This document shows positions 28,030-36,335 of a stretch of 64,000 bases of DNA, piece by piece. The stretch is taken from NCBI RefSeq assembly GCF_000186865.1, contig NW_008705572.1:331384-395383 (forward strand), written 5' to 3'. The translations under genes and the position numbers were made by a program. Each line of letters begins with the position of its first letter. Within the stretch, counting starts at the first letter, position 1. The stretch comes from Aureococcus anophagefferens (lineage: Eukaryota > Sar > Pelagophyceae > Pelagomonadales > Pelagomonadaceae). Under the pieces are notes generated by a model that made no database searches, was not told where the DNA came from, and worked only from the letters and a program-made list of their open reading frames with translations.

Positions 28030-29445
28030 TCACGCCTCCGCGACGCCGTCGCCCTCGGGCAGCTCGGGCGCGCCGGCGAGATCCATCTGCTCCACGGAGC
28101 TCGTCGTCCGCGCGATCATGAGCTCCCGGAGCTGCTTCGCCTCGGCGACGGAGAGCGACTTGCGGCTCGCGAGCTTGTCGATGCGGCCCGCGACGCCGAG
28201 GGCCGCCTCGGCCGTCGAGTGGCCCGCGAAGGCGCCCTTGCGCGCGAAGCTCGCGAAGCGCATCTCCGCGGCGACGGAGAGCACCGCGGCCTTGAACTTG
28301 CGGCGGAGGCGGTACTTCTTCACGTTCGTCGCGAAGTAGGGCAGGTGCAAATTCGTCACGGGCGAGAGCCGGACCCAGTCGTGCTTGAAGACGCCGTCGG
28401 CCGTGAGCCGCTTCGCCGGGTCCTTCGTGAGGAGCTTACTCACGAGGTCCTTGGCCTCCTTGGTGATGTCGTCCCAGTAGGGCCGCTGGAACTGGAACTG
28501 GCACTTCTTGATCTGCGCGAAGACGACGCGCGGGTCGCCGTGGTCGTGGTAGAAGGGCGGGTAGCCGCAGAGGATGATGTACAACACGACGCCGAGCGAC
28601 CAGAGGTCGCACTCCTTGCCGTAGGACCGCGTCGACGTGAGGATCTCGGGCGCGACGTAGCCCGGCGTGCCCGAGAAGCCGCTGAGGTGGCGGCCGGGCT
28701 CGAGCGTGCGCGCGAGCCCGAAGTCCGCGAGCTTGACGACGGACCCGTTCGGCGCGCCCTCGACGTCCGCGTACAACAAATTCTCGGGCTTGAGGTCGCG
28801 GTGCACGACCTCGCGCGCGTGGCAGTGGCCGATGGCCTCGACCATCTGCGCGAAGGCGAGGCGCGCCTCGCGCTCGCTGTAGTGGTCCTTGGAGATGATG
28901 CGGTCGAAGAGCTCGCCGCCGGCGCAGAGCTCCATGACGAGCGCGAGCGTCTTGTCGAAGATGTAGATCTCGTAGAGGGCCGCGATGTTCTCGTGGCCCG
29001 CGACGCGCCGCATGGTCCGCACCTCGAGCTCCATGGCCTCGAGGCCCGCGGCGTCGAGCGTCGACACGTCGACCATCTTCACGGCGACCGTGTCCTGGAG
29101 CAGGTACTCGTCGGGGCACGGCGCGAGCGCGCGGTCCTTTTTTGCGGTGGCGATGTAGACGGACGCGAACGCGCCGGAGCCGATCTTCTTGCCGACGTCG
29201 TAGTTCGTCGACACGGGGGCCTTGCGCACGGACCCGAAGCCCGACGGGTCCCACGCCTTGCGGCCGCAGGACCGGAGCGTCGCGGTGAAGCGGCTCATGG
29301 TCCGGGGCGTCGGGCCGGTTTTCTCCTCGGTCTCGAAGGACTCGCCGTCGCCCAACGAGCCGTCCCGGGACATGGTCTGCTGCTCGTGGAGCTCGTCTTT
29401 GTCCGTGAACGACTCCGTCCACCTCGAGCGACTCTTCTCGGCCAT
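28030..29445 (-). CDS. CaMK-type serine/threonine protein kinase
   Basis: 471 residues. Kinase domain about 81-375: glycine loop KKIGSGAFASVYIA, AVKMVDV with the ATP-binding Lys, ELEVRTMRRVAGHENI, VMELCAGGELFDRI, catalytic loop VVHRDLKPENLLY, KLADFGLA, activation segment SGTPGYVAPEILTS, CDLWSLGVVLYIILCGYPPFY, RLTADGVFKHDWV. This is the pattern of CaMKI/CDPK/MAPKAPK-like kinases. There are no EF-hands, so it is not a CDPK. The ~95-residue tail (KKYRLRRKFKAAVLSVAAEMRF) could be an autoinhibitory and calmodulin-binding helix, basic and amphipathic. The N-terminal 80 residues are Ser/Thr/Glu-rich. A compact loop insertion (APCPDEYLLQDT) sits before the ATP-binding Lys. It converges on the orphan gene, with stops 15 nt apart. 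Confidence 0.9.
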   Translation of the reverse strand: MAEKSRSRWTESFTDKDELHEQQTMSRDGSLGDGESFETEEKTGPTPRTMSRFTATLRSCGRKAWDPSGFGSVRKAPVSTNYDVGKKIGSGAFASVYIATAKKDRALAPCPDEYLLQDTVAVKMVDVSTLDAAGLEAMELEVRTMRRVAGHENIAALYEIYIFDKTLALVMELCAGGELFDRIISKDHYSEREARLAFAQMVEAIGHCHAREVVHRDLKPENLLYADVEGAPNGSVVKLADFGLARTLEPGRHLSGFSGTPGYVAPEILTSTRSYGKECDLWSLGVVLYIILCGYPPFYHDHGDPRVVFAQIKKCQFQFQRPYWDDITKEAKDLVSKLLTKDPAKRLTADGVFKHDWVRLSPVTNLHLPYFATNVKKYRLRRKFKAAVLSVAAEMRFASFARKGAFAGHSTAEAALGVAGRIDKLASRKSLSVAEAKQLRELMIARTTSSVEQMDLAGAPELPEGDGVAEA

Positions 29446-29649
29446 GTTCGTCGCCGCCGCGGTCGTTTTTTTTTCGCCGCGGGACTTGCTTGACGAGACG
29501 GGACGGACTCGTAGGGTCTTGGTGCGACGGTTACGGCGCGGCGGGGGGGCGGGTCGGCTCTCGTTGGCGGGCGCGAAGGAGAAGGCGGCGCCCTGCAGGC
29601 ACAGGATCACAGGATCCGGTTGGCGAGCGCCCGACTGTGGCAGCGCCCG

Positions 29650-30777
29650 ATGGCCGCGGCGCTCGAGCGGTCGTCGTCGCACGCGCTCCGCGACGCCGGC
29701 AACGCGCACGCCGAGGCCGGCCGCTTCGAGGAGGCGCTCGCCGCCTTCACCGCGGCCACGGCCGCCGACGCCGGGGACTACAAGGCCTTCGACGCGGCGG
29801 CCCAGGTGCTGCTGCTGCTCGACGGCGGCGACGAGCGGCCCGTCGCGCGCGCCGTCGTCGCCGCGCGCCGCGCGGCGGCGCTCGCGCCGGGCTGGGCGCC
29901 CGCGAGCCTCACGCTCGGCCGGTGCCTGCTCGCGGCGCGGCGCTGGCGCGAGGCCGCGGCGGCGCTCGAGGCCGCGCTCGCGGCGGGCTTCGACGCCGAG
30001 GGCGACTTCCTCGCGGCGGCGCAGGATTTGGCGGAGGCGCGGCGGCTCGCCGCGGAGAGCGAAACCGCGCCGCCGGGCGAGCGCGCGCTCCTCGTCGGCG
30101 GGTTTCCGCTCGTGACCGTCGCGGCGGAGGACGAGGCCGGCTGCGGCCGGTGCGACGACGGGGCCATGGAGGCGCGCCTCGACCTCGCGCCGGGCCCGCT
30201 CGCGGCGCGCGCCGGCGCCGGCCCCTGCGTCGCCGTCTGGGAGTGCGGCGTCGTGCTCGCCATGGCGCTCGAGTGGCGCGCGGCGACGGGGCGCGGCGAC
30301 GTCCGGGGCCGGTCCGTGGTCGAGCTCGGCAGCGGCTTGGGCGTCGCGGGCCTCGCCGCGGCGCTCCTGGGCGCGGACGTCGTTTTGACCGACGAGGCGG
30401 CCGTCGTGCCGCGGACCGCCGCGCGCGTCCGGCTCCACGCGGCCTCGGTCGCCGCCGCGGGCGGATCCGCGCGCGCGGCGGCCCTCGACTGGCGCGAGCC
30501 CGCGCCCGCGGACCTCGCGGGCGCCGCCGACCTCGTGCTCGCGGCGGACTGCGTCTACCACGCGGACGCCGTCGGCCCGTTCGCGCGGACGCTCGCGGCG
30601 ACGGTGCGACGCGAGGCGCTCGTCTGCCACAAGCGGCGCCACGAGGCCCTCGACGCGGCGCTCTGGCACGCCCTCCGCGAGACCTTCGAGGTCACGGAGC
30701 TCGCGGACGACGTCCACCCGCTCTACGATTCGCCGTCCATCTCCCTCTGGCGCCTCGAGCGAAGAACCGCGGAATGA
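29650..30777 (+). CDS. TPR plus seven-beta-strand methyltransferase (METTL21/FAM86-like)
   Basis: 375 residues. An N-terminal TPR-like solenoid (HALRDAGNAHAEAGRFEEALAAFTAAT..., PGWAPASLTLGRCLLAARRWREAAAALEAAL) is followed from about residue 170 by a Methyltransf_16-type domain. Motif I VVELGSGLGVAGLAAALLGADVVLTD binds SAM; VWECGVVLAMALEWR precedes it; DLVLAADCVYHADAV is the acidic post-motif; ending SPSISLWRLE. The family methylates Lys or His of translation factors, chaperones and other proteins; the target here is unknown. Start at 29650 is the first ATG of the frame. It converges on the transporter gene with 8 nt between stops. Confidence 0.75.
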   Translation: MAAALERSSSHALRDAGNAHAEAGRFEEALAAFTAATAADAGDYKAFDAAAQVLLLLDGGDERPVARAVVAARRAAALAPGWAPASLTLGRCLLAARRWREAAAALEAALAAGFDAEGDFLAAAQDLAEARRLAAESETAPPGERALLVGGFPLVTVAAEDEAGCGRCDDGAMEARLDLAPGPLAARAGAGPCVAVWECGVVLAMALEWRAATGRGDVRGRSVVELGSGLGVAGLAAALLGADVVLTDEAAVVPRTAARVRLHAASVAAAGGSARAAALDWREPAPADLAGAADLVLAADCVYHADAVGPFARTLAATVRREALVCHKRRHEALDAALWHALRETFEVTELADDVHPLYDSPSISLWRLERRTAE

Positions 30778-30785
30778 TAAGCGCG

Positions 30786-31944
30786 TTATCGGTACGTGAT
30801 GAGGAGCGCCCAGGCCGTGAACGCCGTGAGCGTGAGCACGGCGGAGAGGTACTGCGCCAGGTAGGCCGGCGCGATGGCCTCGGCGACGTGGCCCTGGCCG
30901 AGCGCGTTCAGGGTCACGAGGACGGTCTGCGCCCCGGGCATGGCGAGCTCCAGGAGCAGCACGAGCTTCGTGAGCTCGCCGCCGGGGAGCCGCGGCAGCA
31001 GCGACACGAGCGGGTAGCCGATGGCCGGGATGACGACCAGCTTCACGACGACGAACCAGAGCGCCGCGCGCGCCGCGCCGCCCTCCGGCTCCGCCGCGTC
31101 CTTCGCCCGGCGCCGCCGCTTCTCGCCGTTCGCGAGCGCCGCGGCCATGATGAGGACCGTCGTCGCCACCACGGGCTCGCCCAGCGTCTCCACCGCGAGG
31201 CCCAGGGGCCGCAGCGGCGTCGCGCCGAAAAACAACAGCCGCCGCAGCGGCGACACGCCGACGAGCACGCCCGCGTAGACGCCTACCGAGTGCGACAGGG
31301 TCCGCTTTCTTTGCGTTTCCAGGCGAGGGACGCTGGTCGACGCCGATCATGTTCGGCTGGAGCAGCACGCGCCGCAGCCACAGCCTCGCCGACGCCTCGC
31401 GGCCGGCGCCGCCGTCGATGCGCTCGAGCGTGCTATACGCGTAGGTCCAGAAGATGACGTGCCACGCCGTCAGGAAGACGCAGAGCTTCGCCGCGCCCCG
31501 CTCGAGGCACTCCTCGTCGTCGCCGCCGAACTCCGCGTTCACCACGGGCCGCTCGCAGAGGTAGCGCAGGAGCAGGAGCGGGAGCGCGAAGGCGTTCGGG
31601 TGCGCGACGGCGACGCGCAGCGCCGGCAGCAGCGCCGGGCTCGGCCGCGCCAGCAGCGCGGTCAAATCGGCGACGGCGTAGCCGAGCACGGTCACGCACA
31701 GGCCCGCGGGCAGCAGGACCCAGTCCTGGCGCAGCGCGGCGCCGTTGATGCGCGCGCCGAGCACCGCCGCCGACAGGAACGGCAGGAAGATGTCGTTGGC
31801 GATGCGGCTGATGGGGCGCAGCGCCTCCGGTGTGAGGAGCGGCTGCTCCCGCGGGAAGAAGGCGGCGACGACGCCCACGAAGGCGATGAGGATGACCTGG
31901 GCCACGGCGCCGGCCGCCGTGCCCAGGACGCTCAAAAGTTGCAT
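30786..31944 (-). CDS. Auxin efflux carrier (AEC)-family membrane transporter
   Basis: Exons 31944..31344 and 31282..30786, 365 residues. Ten predicted helices in two groups of five, as in the AEC/PIN-like (Mem_trans) family: AGAVAQVILIAFVGVVAAFF, LTPEALRPISRIANDIFLPFLSAAVLG, VAHPNAFALPLLLLRYL at a family hot spot, LLQPNMIGVYAGVLVG spanning the intron, and PLGLAVETLGEPVVATTVLIMAAAL. The second group follows KRRRRAKDAAE, a basic central loop. The family exports or imports organic anions (auxin, malate); the substrate is unknown. Splicing at an 8-bp duplication recreates PNMIGVYAG, the conserved NP(N)xxG element. The start codon lies inside a 63-bp tandem duplication. Confidence 0.8.
31283..31343 (-). 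mobile_element. Short introner-like intron (61 nt, GC-AG) in the AEC gene
   Basis: The minus strand reads GCGTCGAC, CAGCGTCCCTCGCC and so on to CACTCGGTAG, followed by GCGTCTAC (7 of 8 match to the first eight bases). The donor is GC within the left copy and AG comes from the element end. The frame is preserved (MIG|VYAG). Confidence 0.75.
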
Positions 31945-32053
31945 CGCGGCGGCGAGCTGGAGCGGCGCGTCGTCCAGCTAGGAGCCCAGGACGCTCAAAA
32001 GTTGCATTGCGGCGGCGAGCTGGAGCGACGCGCCTTAGTTCGTCCAGCTAGGG
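31921..32053. repeat. 63-bp tandem duplication over the AEC start codon
   Basis: Copy 1 is 31921-31983 and copy 2 31984-32053, nearly identical apart from an 8-bp insertion (CCTTAGTT) and point changes. Copy 1 holds the AEC initiator (31944). Copy 2 holds an upstream ATG (32007) followed by nine codons and TAG. Confidence 0.85.
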
Positions 32054-32129
32054 AGCCATGCTGTCGAGCGGCATCATCGCTTCAAGGAGGAATCCAGCCC
32101 ACGATGGCGCCCAGATAGAAGCAAAACCC

Positions 32130-33245
32130 ATGGCGGATCGCGAGCAGCCCCCGTGGCGCGACAGCATCACGGCCATCGAGGTCCACGCGGCGCGCGTGGA
32201 GCGGAAGACGCGCCACCTCGCCGGCGAGATGTGCAAGCGCGTGCAGCCCACGCGCTGGCTCGTCTTCTCGGCGGCGCCCGTGCTCGTGCTGCTCGCCCTC
32301 GTCGCGGCGGTGCTCGCGCTGCTCGACGACCGCGCGTTCGTCGTCGTGCACCTCCTCTCGAAGTCCTGGTTCGGCGCGTTCCTCTACGGCCGCGCGCGGT
32401 TATTATATCGCAAGATGCGGCGGAGCCTCGGCGCGGCCGGCGCGGTCAACGTCGTCGCCGTGGGCGTCATGTTCGCCCTGTCCGTGGCGGCGCTGGCCCG
32501 CCACGACTACCGGCGCCTCGTCTTCGTCGGCGGCGGCGAGTCGGGCTCCCGGACGTCGAGCTACCTCGCGGCGCCGCTCCGCTCGCGGGAGGCGCGGCGC
32601 TACGTCGAGGGCAAGGGCCTCGAGCTGCGGTCCCTCGCGGCGTCGTGCATCGTCCTCGCGGACATCCTCGTGCTGGCGCTGGCGCAGAACCTCTACGCGG
32701 CCCCGCTCAAGGACGCGGTGCGCCTGGCGTCGTCCGCGGGCATGCGGGACGAGACGGCGGCGTACCGCGCGGCGCTCAAGCGCCACTACGCGCTCTGCGC
32801 GCTCGCCGTCTGCTCGACGTGCTGGGTCTGGTGCGCGCTCGTTTTTTTTCTGATTCCCGTCGTCGTGTTGCTCTGCTTCCTGTTCTGGTGGCAGTACGCG
32901 CTCTGGCGGACGCGGACGGACGCGCTCACGGCGCTCGCGGCGCTCCTGTCGCCGTCGCGGCCGGGGGCCCAGGCGCCGCCGGGCCGGCGCTGGGCCAAGG
33001 TCGCAAAGATCGTCGCGCTCGTCGTCTTCGGCGGCGTCCTGGCGCCGCTGGGCGTGCTCGCGCTCGCGCGCGGCCGGACGCTCCGGGGCCGCGCGGCCTT
33101 CGTGGTCGCCGACATGTGGGCCCACGGCGCCCTCTGCCACGCGTTCCTGCGAACGTCCTCGAGCAGCCGGAGCGGCACATCCGCGGCGCCGCCGTCGCCG
33201 ACGGCGCTGGCCGGTCCGCCGAGTGATCCGCCAGCGGCTGTGTAA
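32130..33245 (+). CDS. Orphan multi-pass membrane protein
   Basis: 371 residues from ATG 32130 (an ATG at 32058 extends it by 24). About six helices: LVFSAAPVLVLLALVAAVLALL, VNVVAVGVMFALSVAALA, LAASCIVLADILVLALAQNLYA, ALCALAVCSTCWVWCALVFFLIPVVVLLCFLFWW (two passes with a Trp/Phe-rich turn), and IVALVVFGGVLAPLGVLALA. A basic loop (RKMRRS) follows the first helix and a Ser/Pro-rich tail ends it. Not recognised. Divergent from the AEC gene; the intervening DNA contains the second copy of the tandem duplication, so the two genes probably share a promoter. Confidence 0.65.
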   Translation: MADREQPPWRDSITAIEVHAARVERKTRHLAGEMCKRVQPTRWLVFSAAPVLVLLALVAAVLALLDDRAFVVVHLLSKSWFGAFLYGRARLLYRKMRRSLGAAGAVNVVAVGVMFALSVAALARHDYRRLVFVGGGESGSRTSSYLAAPLRSREARRYVEGKGLELRSLAASCIVLADILVLALAQNLYAAPLKDAVRLASSAGMRDETAAYRAALKRHYALCALAVCSTCWVWCALVFFLIPVVVLLCFLFWWQYALWRTRTDALTALAALLSPSRPGAQAPPGRRWAKVAKIVALVVFGGVLAPLGVLALARGRTLRGRAAFVVADMWAHGALCHAFLRTSSSSRSGTSAAPPSPTALAGPPSDPPAAV

Positions 33246-33400
33246 CGTCGGCTCGTCGAAGATTGCGGAAGGCCGAAGTTTGCTTCGAGGTTTTTGCGGA
33301 GAGGGCTGATCGACCGGTGGGACCGCTTGTGCGCAGGGGGCTGCGGGCGGTGGTCCCGAGGCAGCGCGCCCGCGGACAGGGCCGCGCCTCCCGAAAAGAG

Positions 33401-35284
33401 ATGCTGTCGACGCTCGAGGCGACGCCGCACGAGAAGTGCAGCCCGACCTTCAGTCGGGCCGGGTCGACGATGACGCAGTGGGACAGCAAGGCCGCCGACG
33501 AGGACCAGCCGTCGCCGAAGCTCGGGTCGCCGGAGGCCCGCGCGTCGGAGCGCGGGAGCCAGCGGCTCAAGGCCGCCGTGCGGGACCACATCGAGGAGAC
33601 GCGGCGGGTGAAGCGCGGGAAGCGCATCCGCGTCGGCTACAAGATCAACGGCATCCGGAACGTCAACTCCATCGACTGCACGTTCACCATCGATTTCAAG
33701 GTCTTCTACTACTGGACGGACTACCGCGTCAAGGGCCGGCCCAAGGGCACGGTCGTCGACATCCACGAGCCGGACCTGTTCCAGCCCGAGCTCATCATCT
33801 CGAACGAGGCGGAGCTGAGCCTCACGCACTGGGAGTTCCAGGTCAAGGACCCGAAGACGGGGCTCCTCAAGCTGAGCGAGTACTACCGCGGCAAATTATT
33901 GATCCCGAACATGTCGCTCCACTTCTTCCCCTTCGACGTGCAGAACCTGCGGATCTGCATCAAGCCCCACAAGAAGACCATCGACGAGGTCGAGCTCCAC
34001 CCCCTCGTCGACGAGATGGCCATCGAGCACCACGCGCGCCACGAGTGGCGCGTCATCGGGAGCTGCACGGCCATGTACGCGACGAACCCCGAGCACTCGA
34101 CGACGGGCAAGGTCTACTCGAGCCTGCACATCATCGTGCTCGTGGAGCGCGAGTCCGACTGGCACATCCGCATGATCATGCTGCCCATCCTGCTCATCGC
34201 CGTCTGCTCGCTCTGCTGCTTCGCGTTCGGCGTCGACGACATCGCGGGCCGCATGGAGACGGCCGTCGCGCTCATGCTCACGAACGTCGCGACGAAGTTC
34301 ACCATCACGGACTACATGCCCAAGGTGCCCTACCGCACGCTCTGCGACTTTTACCTCGACGTCTGCTTCTTCTGCCAGTTCGGCGTGACCCTGTCGAACG
34401 CGGCGATCTTCATCCTATATCGCGCGCTGCCGAAGTACGCCGTCACGCTGCCGGTCGTCGGCGGCACGCACCGCGTCGTCCACATCGCCAACGCGGCCTG
34501 CGCCGCGCTGGCGGCGTACGTGCTCCTGAAGCTGAACGCGCACACGTTCTTCCGCCTCGACGCGCACCGCAAGGACGTCGAGGAGTGGCGGAAGCAGGCG
34601 CTGCCCGCGTCGTCGCCCCCGGCGGAGCACGAGACCGACGGCGTCAAGCTCGGGAACAACGGCGAGGCCACGGCGGCGGGGCGCCTGCGCCACCTCTTCG
34701 CGGGCGCGGCGCGCCCCTCGGGGAAGTCGGACCGCCGCGTCGCGCCCGGCCAGTCGTCCGCGAGCCTGTCCGTGCACATGGGCGCGGAGAACCTGGAGCC
34801 CCGGGGCGTCGACGCGCTGCCGGCGCGCAAGAGCCCGGCCATGTTGTTGACGCCGTCGAACTCGAAGGCGTTCAAGAGCACGCCCAAGATCGGGAGCACG
34901 GGCTTCGCGGCGGAGTCGTTCAAGGACTACGGGGACTACATGCGCGACCACGGCTTCGACCCCGCGGACGGCGACGACGACGCCGGCGACGACGACAACG
35001 CGCCCGCGCCCGCGCCCTCCGGCGACGCGGCCGACGACGACCTCAGCGTCAACACGACCGCGTGGTCCGTCGCGCAGCCGCGGACGCGCACGTCCGGCGG
35101 CAAGTCGGCCCACGTCGGCGAGAACAGCGGCTCCTACGCCTTCGTGCGCAAGGCCGGCGGCGACGCGTCCCGCGGGTCCCTCAACAACGGCTCCCAGCCG
35201 GGGAGCAAGGCGAACCTCGACTCCGCGCCGGGGAGCAACGCGAACCTGAACAAGGGCGCCTCCGAGGCCGTCCTCGAGGCCTAA
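33401..35284 (+). CDS. Pentameric ligand-gated ion channel homologue (Pro-loop type)
   Basis: 627 residues. The extracellular beta-sandwich includes NVNSIDCTFTIDFKVFYYWTDYR, DIHEPDLFQPELIISNEAE and, near residue 176, FPFDVQNLRICI: the FPFDxQ core of the Cys-loop without its two cysteines, as in bacterial channels. Four helices follow: M1 MIMLPILLIAVCSLCCFAF (about 258), M2 GRMETAVALMLTNVATKFTI (about 283), M3 YLDVCFFCQFGVTLSNAAIFI and M4 IANAACAALAAYVLLKL. The M2-M3 link MPKVPYRTLCDFY matches the family. No signal peptide is obvious; the first 80 residues are polar. The M3-M4 loop is short, and the ~250-residue C-terminal tail after M4 is Ser/Asp-rich with GSKANLDSAPGSNANLN near-repeats. Agonist and ion selectivity are unknown. 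Confidence 0.85.
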   Translation: MLSTLEATPHEKCSPTFSRAGSTMTQWDSKAADEDQPSPKLGSPEARASERGSQRLKAAVRDHIEETRRVKRGKRIRVGYKINGIRNVNSIDCTFTIDFKVFYYWTDYRVKGRPKGTVVDIHEPDLFQPELIISNEAELSLTHWEFQVKDPKTGLLKLSEYYRGKLLIPNMSLHFFPFDVQNLRICIKPHKKTIDEVELHPLVDEMAIEHHARHEWRVIGSCTAMYATNPEHSTTGKVYSSLHIIVLVERESDWHIRMIMLPILLIAVCSLCCFAFGVDDIAGRMETAVALMLTNVATKFTITDYMPKVPYRTLCDFYLDVCFFCQFGVTLSNAAIFILYRALPKYAVTLPVVGGTHRVVHIANAACAALAAYVLLKLNAHTFFRLDAHRKDVEEWRKQALPASSPPAEHETDGVKLGNNGEATAAGRLRHLFAGAARPSGKSDRRVAPGQSSASLSVHMGAENLEPRGVDALPARKSPAMLLTPSNSKAFKSTPKIGSTGFAAESFKDYGDYMRDHGFDPADGDDDAGDDDNAPAPAPSGDAADDDLSVNTTAWSVAQPRTRTSGGKSAHVGENSGSYAFVRKAGGDASRGSLNNGSQPGSKANLDSAPGSNANLNKGASEAVLEA

Positions 35285-35527
35285 CTAGCAGACTACCTTT
35301 CTTGCAGGATGTCGCGCCGGCAGTGGCACTTGCATGATGAGCAGAAACTAGACAGAGTTACGATGTGGACAGGGCGGCGCGAGCGCGGCTCCGGCGGTCC
35401 CGAAGGTCGGGCCGCGGCGCGCTCGGCGCGGGCGGGATGGACAGGGAGGAAAAGACCGAGGTAACGGCACGGGCCCCGTGTTGGGGCGGATGCGGAAGCT
35501 ACACACATGAGGCCGCGGCGCGGCGCT

Positions 35528-35875
35528 CTACGAATCCATCGAGAAAATGTCTTCCGACGGCGCGGCGGCCGCGCGGCCGCCGAAGCTCGTGCAGAGGTGC
35601 GAACTCCGCGAGCGCCGGCGGTGCCGCCAGAGGTCGAGCGCCTCCTCCTCGGGCGGCGCGACGTGGTGGCCCGAGTTGGCCATGCGGAGCCAGAAAAGAT
35701 GCGCGCGGTACTCGGCGACGGAATCGGGCCGGGCCTCGCCCTCGTCGTCCCAGCCGTTCGGGTCCGCGCGCGGGATGTGGATGGGCGGCGAGGAGCACAT
35801 GCTCCGGTCGTCGAGGCGCCGCGCGCGCATGAGGTCCCGGCCGGAATCTAAGTGGCGATGCGGTTGGCGAATCAT
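35528..35875 (-). CDS. Small hypothetical protein
   Basis: Up to 115 residues. The stretch DDRSMCSSPPIHIPRADPNGWDDEGEARPDSVAEYRAHLFWLRMANSGHHVAPPEEEALDLWRHRRRS reads like a genuine soluble protein rather than antisense text: acidic, with Trp and Met, and without Arg/Ala runs. Upstream of 35875 the frame stays open to 36136 but becomes low-complexity. Start at 35875 or at an inner Met (about 35827). No domain is recognised. Confidence 0.4.
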   Translation of the reverse strand: MIRQPHRHLDSGRDLMRARRLDDRSMCSSPPIHIPRADPNGWDDEGEARPDSVAEYRAHLFWLRMANSGHHVAPPEEEALDLWRHRRRSRSSHLCTSFGGRAAAAPSEDIFSMDS

Positions 35876-36335
35876 GAGAGCGTGCCCGCGCCGAAACGCT
35901 TGGAGATCTTTACGGCGTGCGGGACGGCGCACGGAACGGGCACCCCTGGCAACGCCGGTGAGGCTCCGGCGTGCTGCGGCGGTGGCGTGTGTCGCGAAAA
36001 CTGGCACTGGCCGGCGTCGTTGCTCGTGGGGTTCCAAGATGCGCTCTGAGCTTGTGCTCTTTTTCCTCAACAAATGTGCAAGTGTCCGCGTCCAGTGAAC
36101 CTCCGACCGCAGTATCAAACAGCCTTTTTCAGCCACAGATCACCAACGGCTCATTGCAGATCAACTCCGACGAATCGGCAGCTCCGGCTCCGAAGACGCG
36201 ACAGACATGCGTGTTCAGAAGAGACCCGCGGCTCGAGTCTTCCTCGGTGCGCACCTTGAAGCGCTCTGACACGCTTCAAGCACCTTCATCTTTTGTCCGA
36301 GGAAGCAGCCCACCATCGTCCCGTCCTTCGGGACG
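35876..36335. other. Intergenic, 460 bp
   Basis: Lower GC than the genes around it, with few long frames. Divergent promoter region between the small minus-strand gene and the ubiquitin-like gene. No RNA gene is recognised. Confidence 0.35.

Noticed and set aside
31459..32118. Plus-strand frame antisense to the AEC transporter
   Set aside because: Its apparent internal repeat is only the 63-bp DNA duplication read in another frame.
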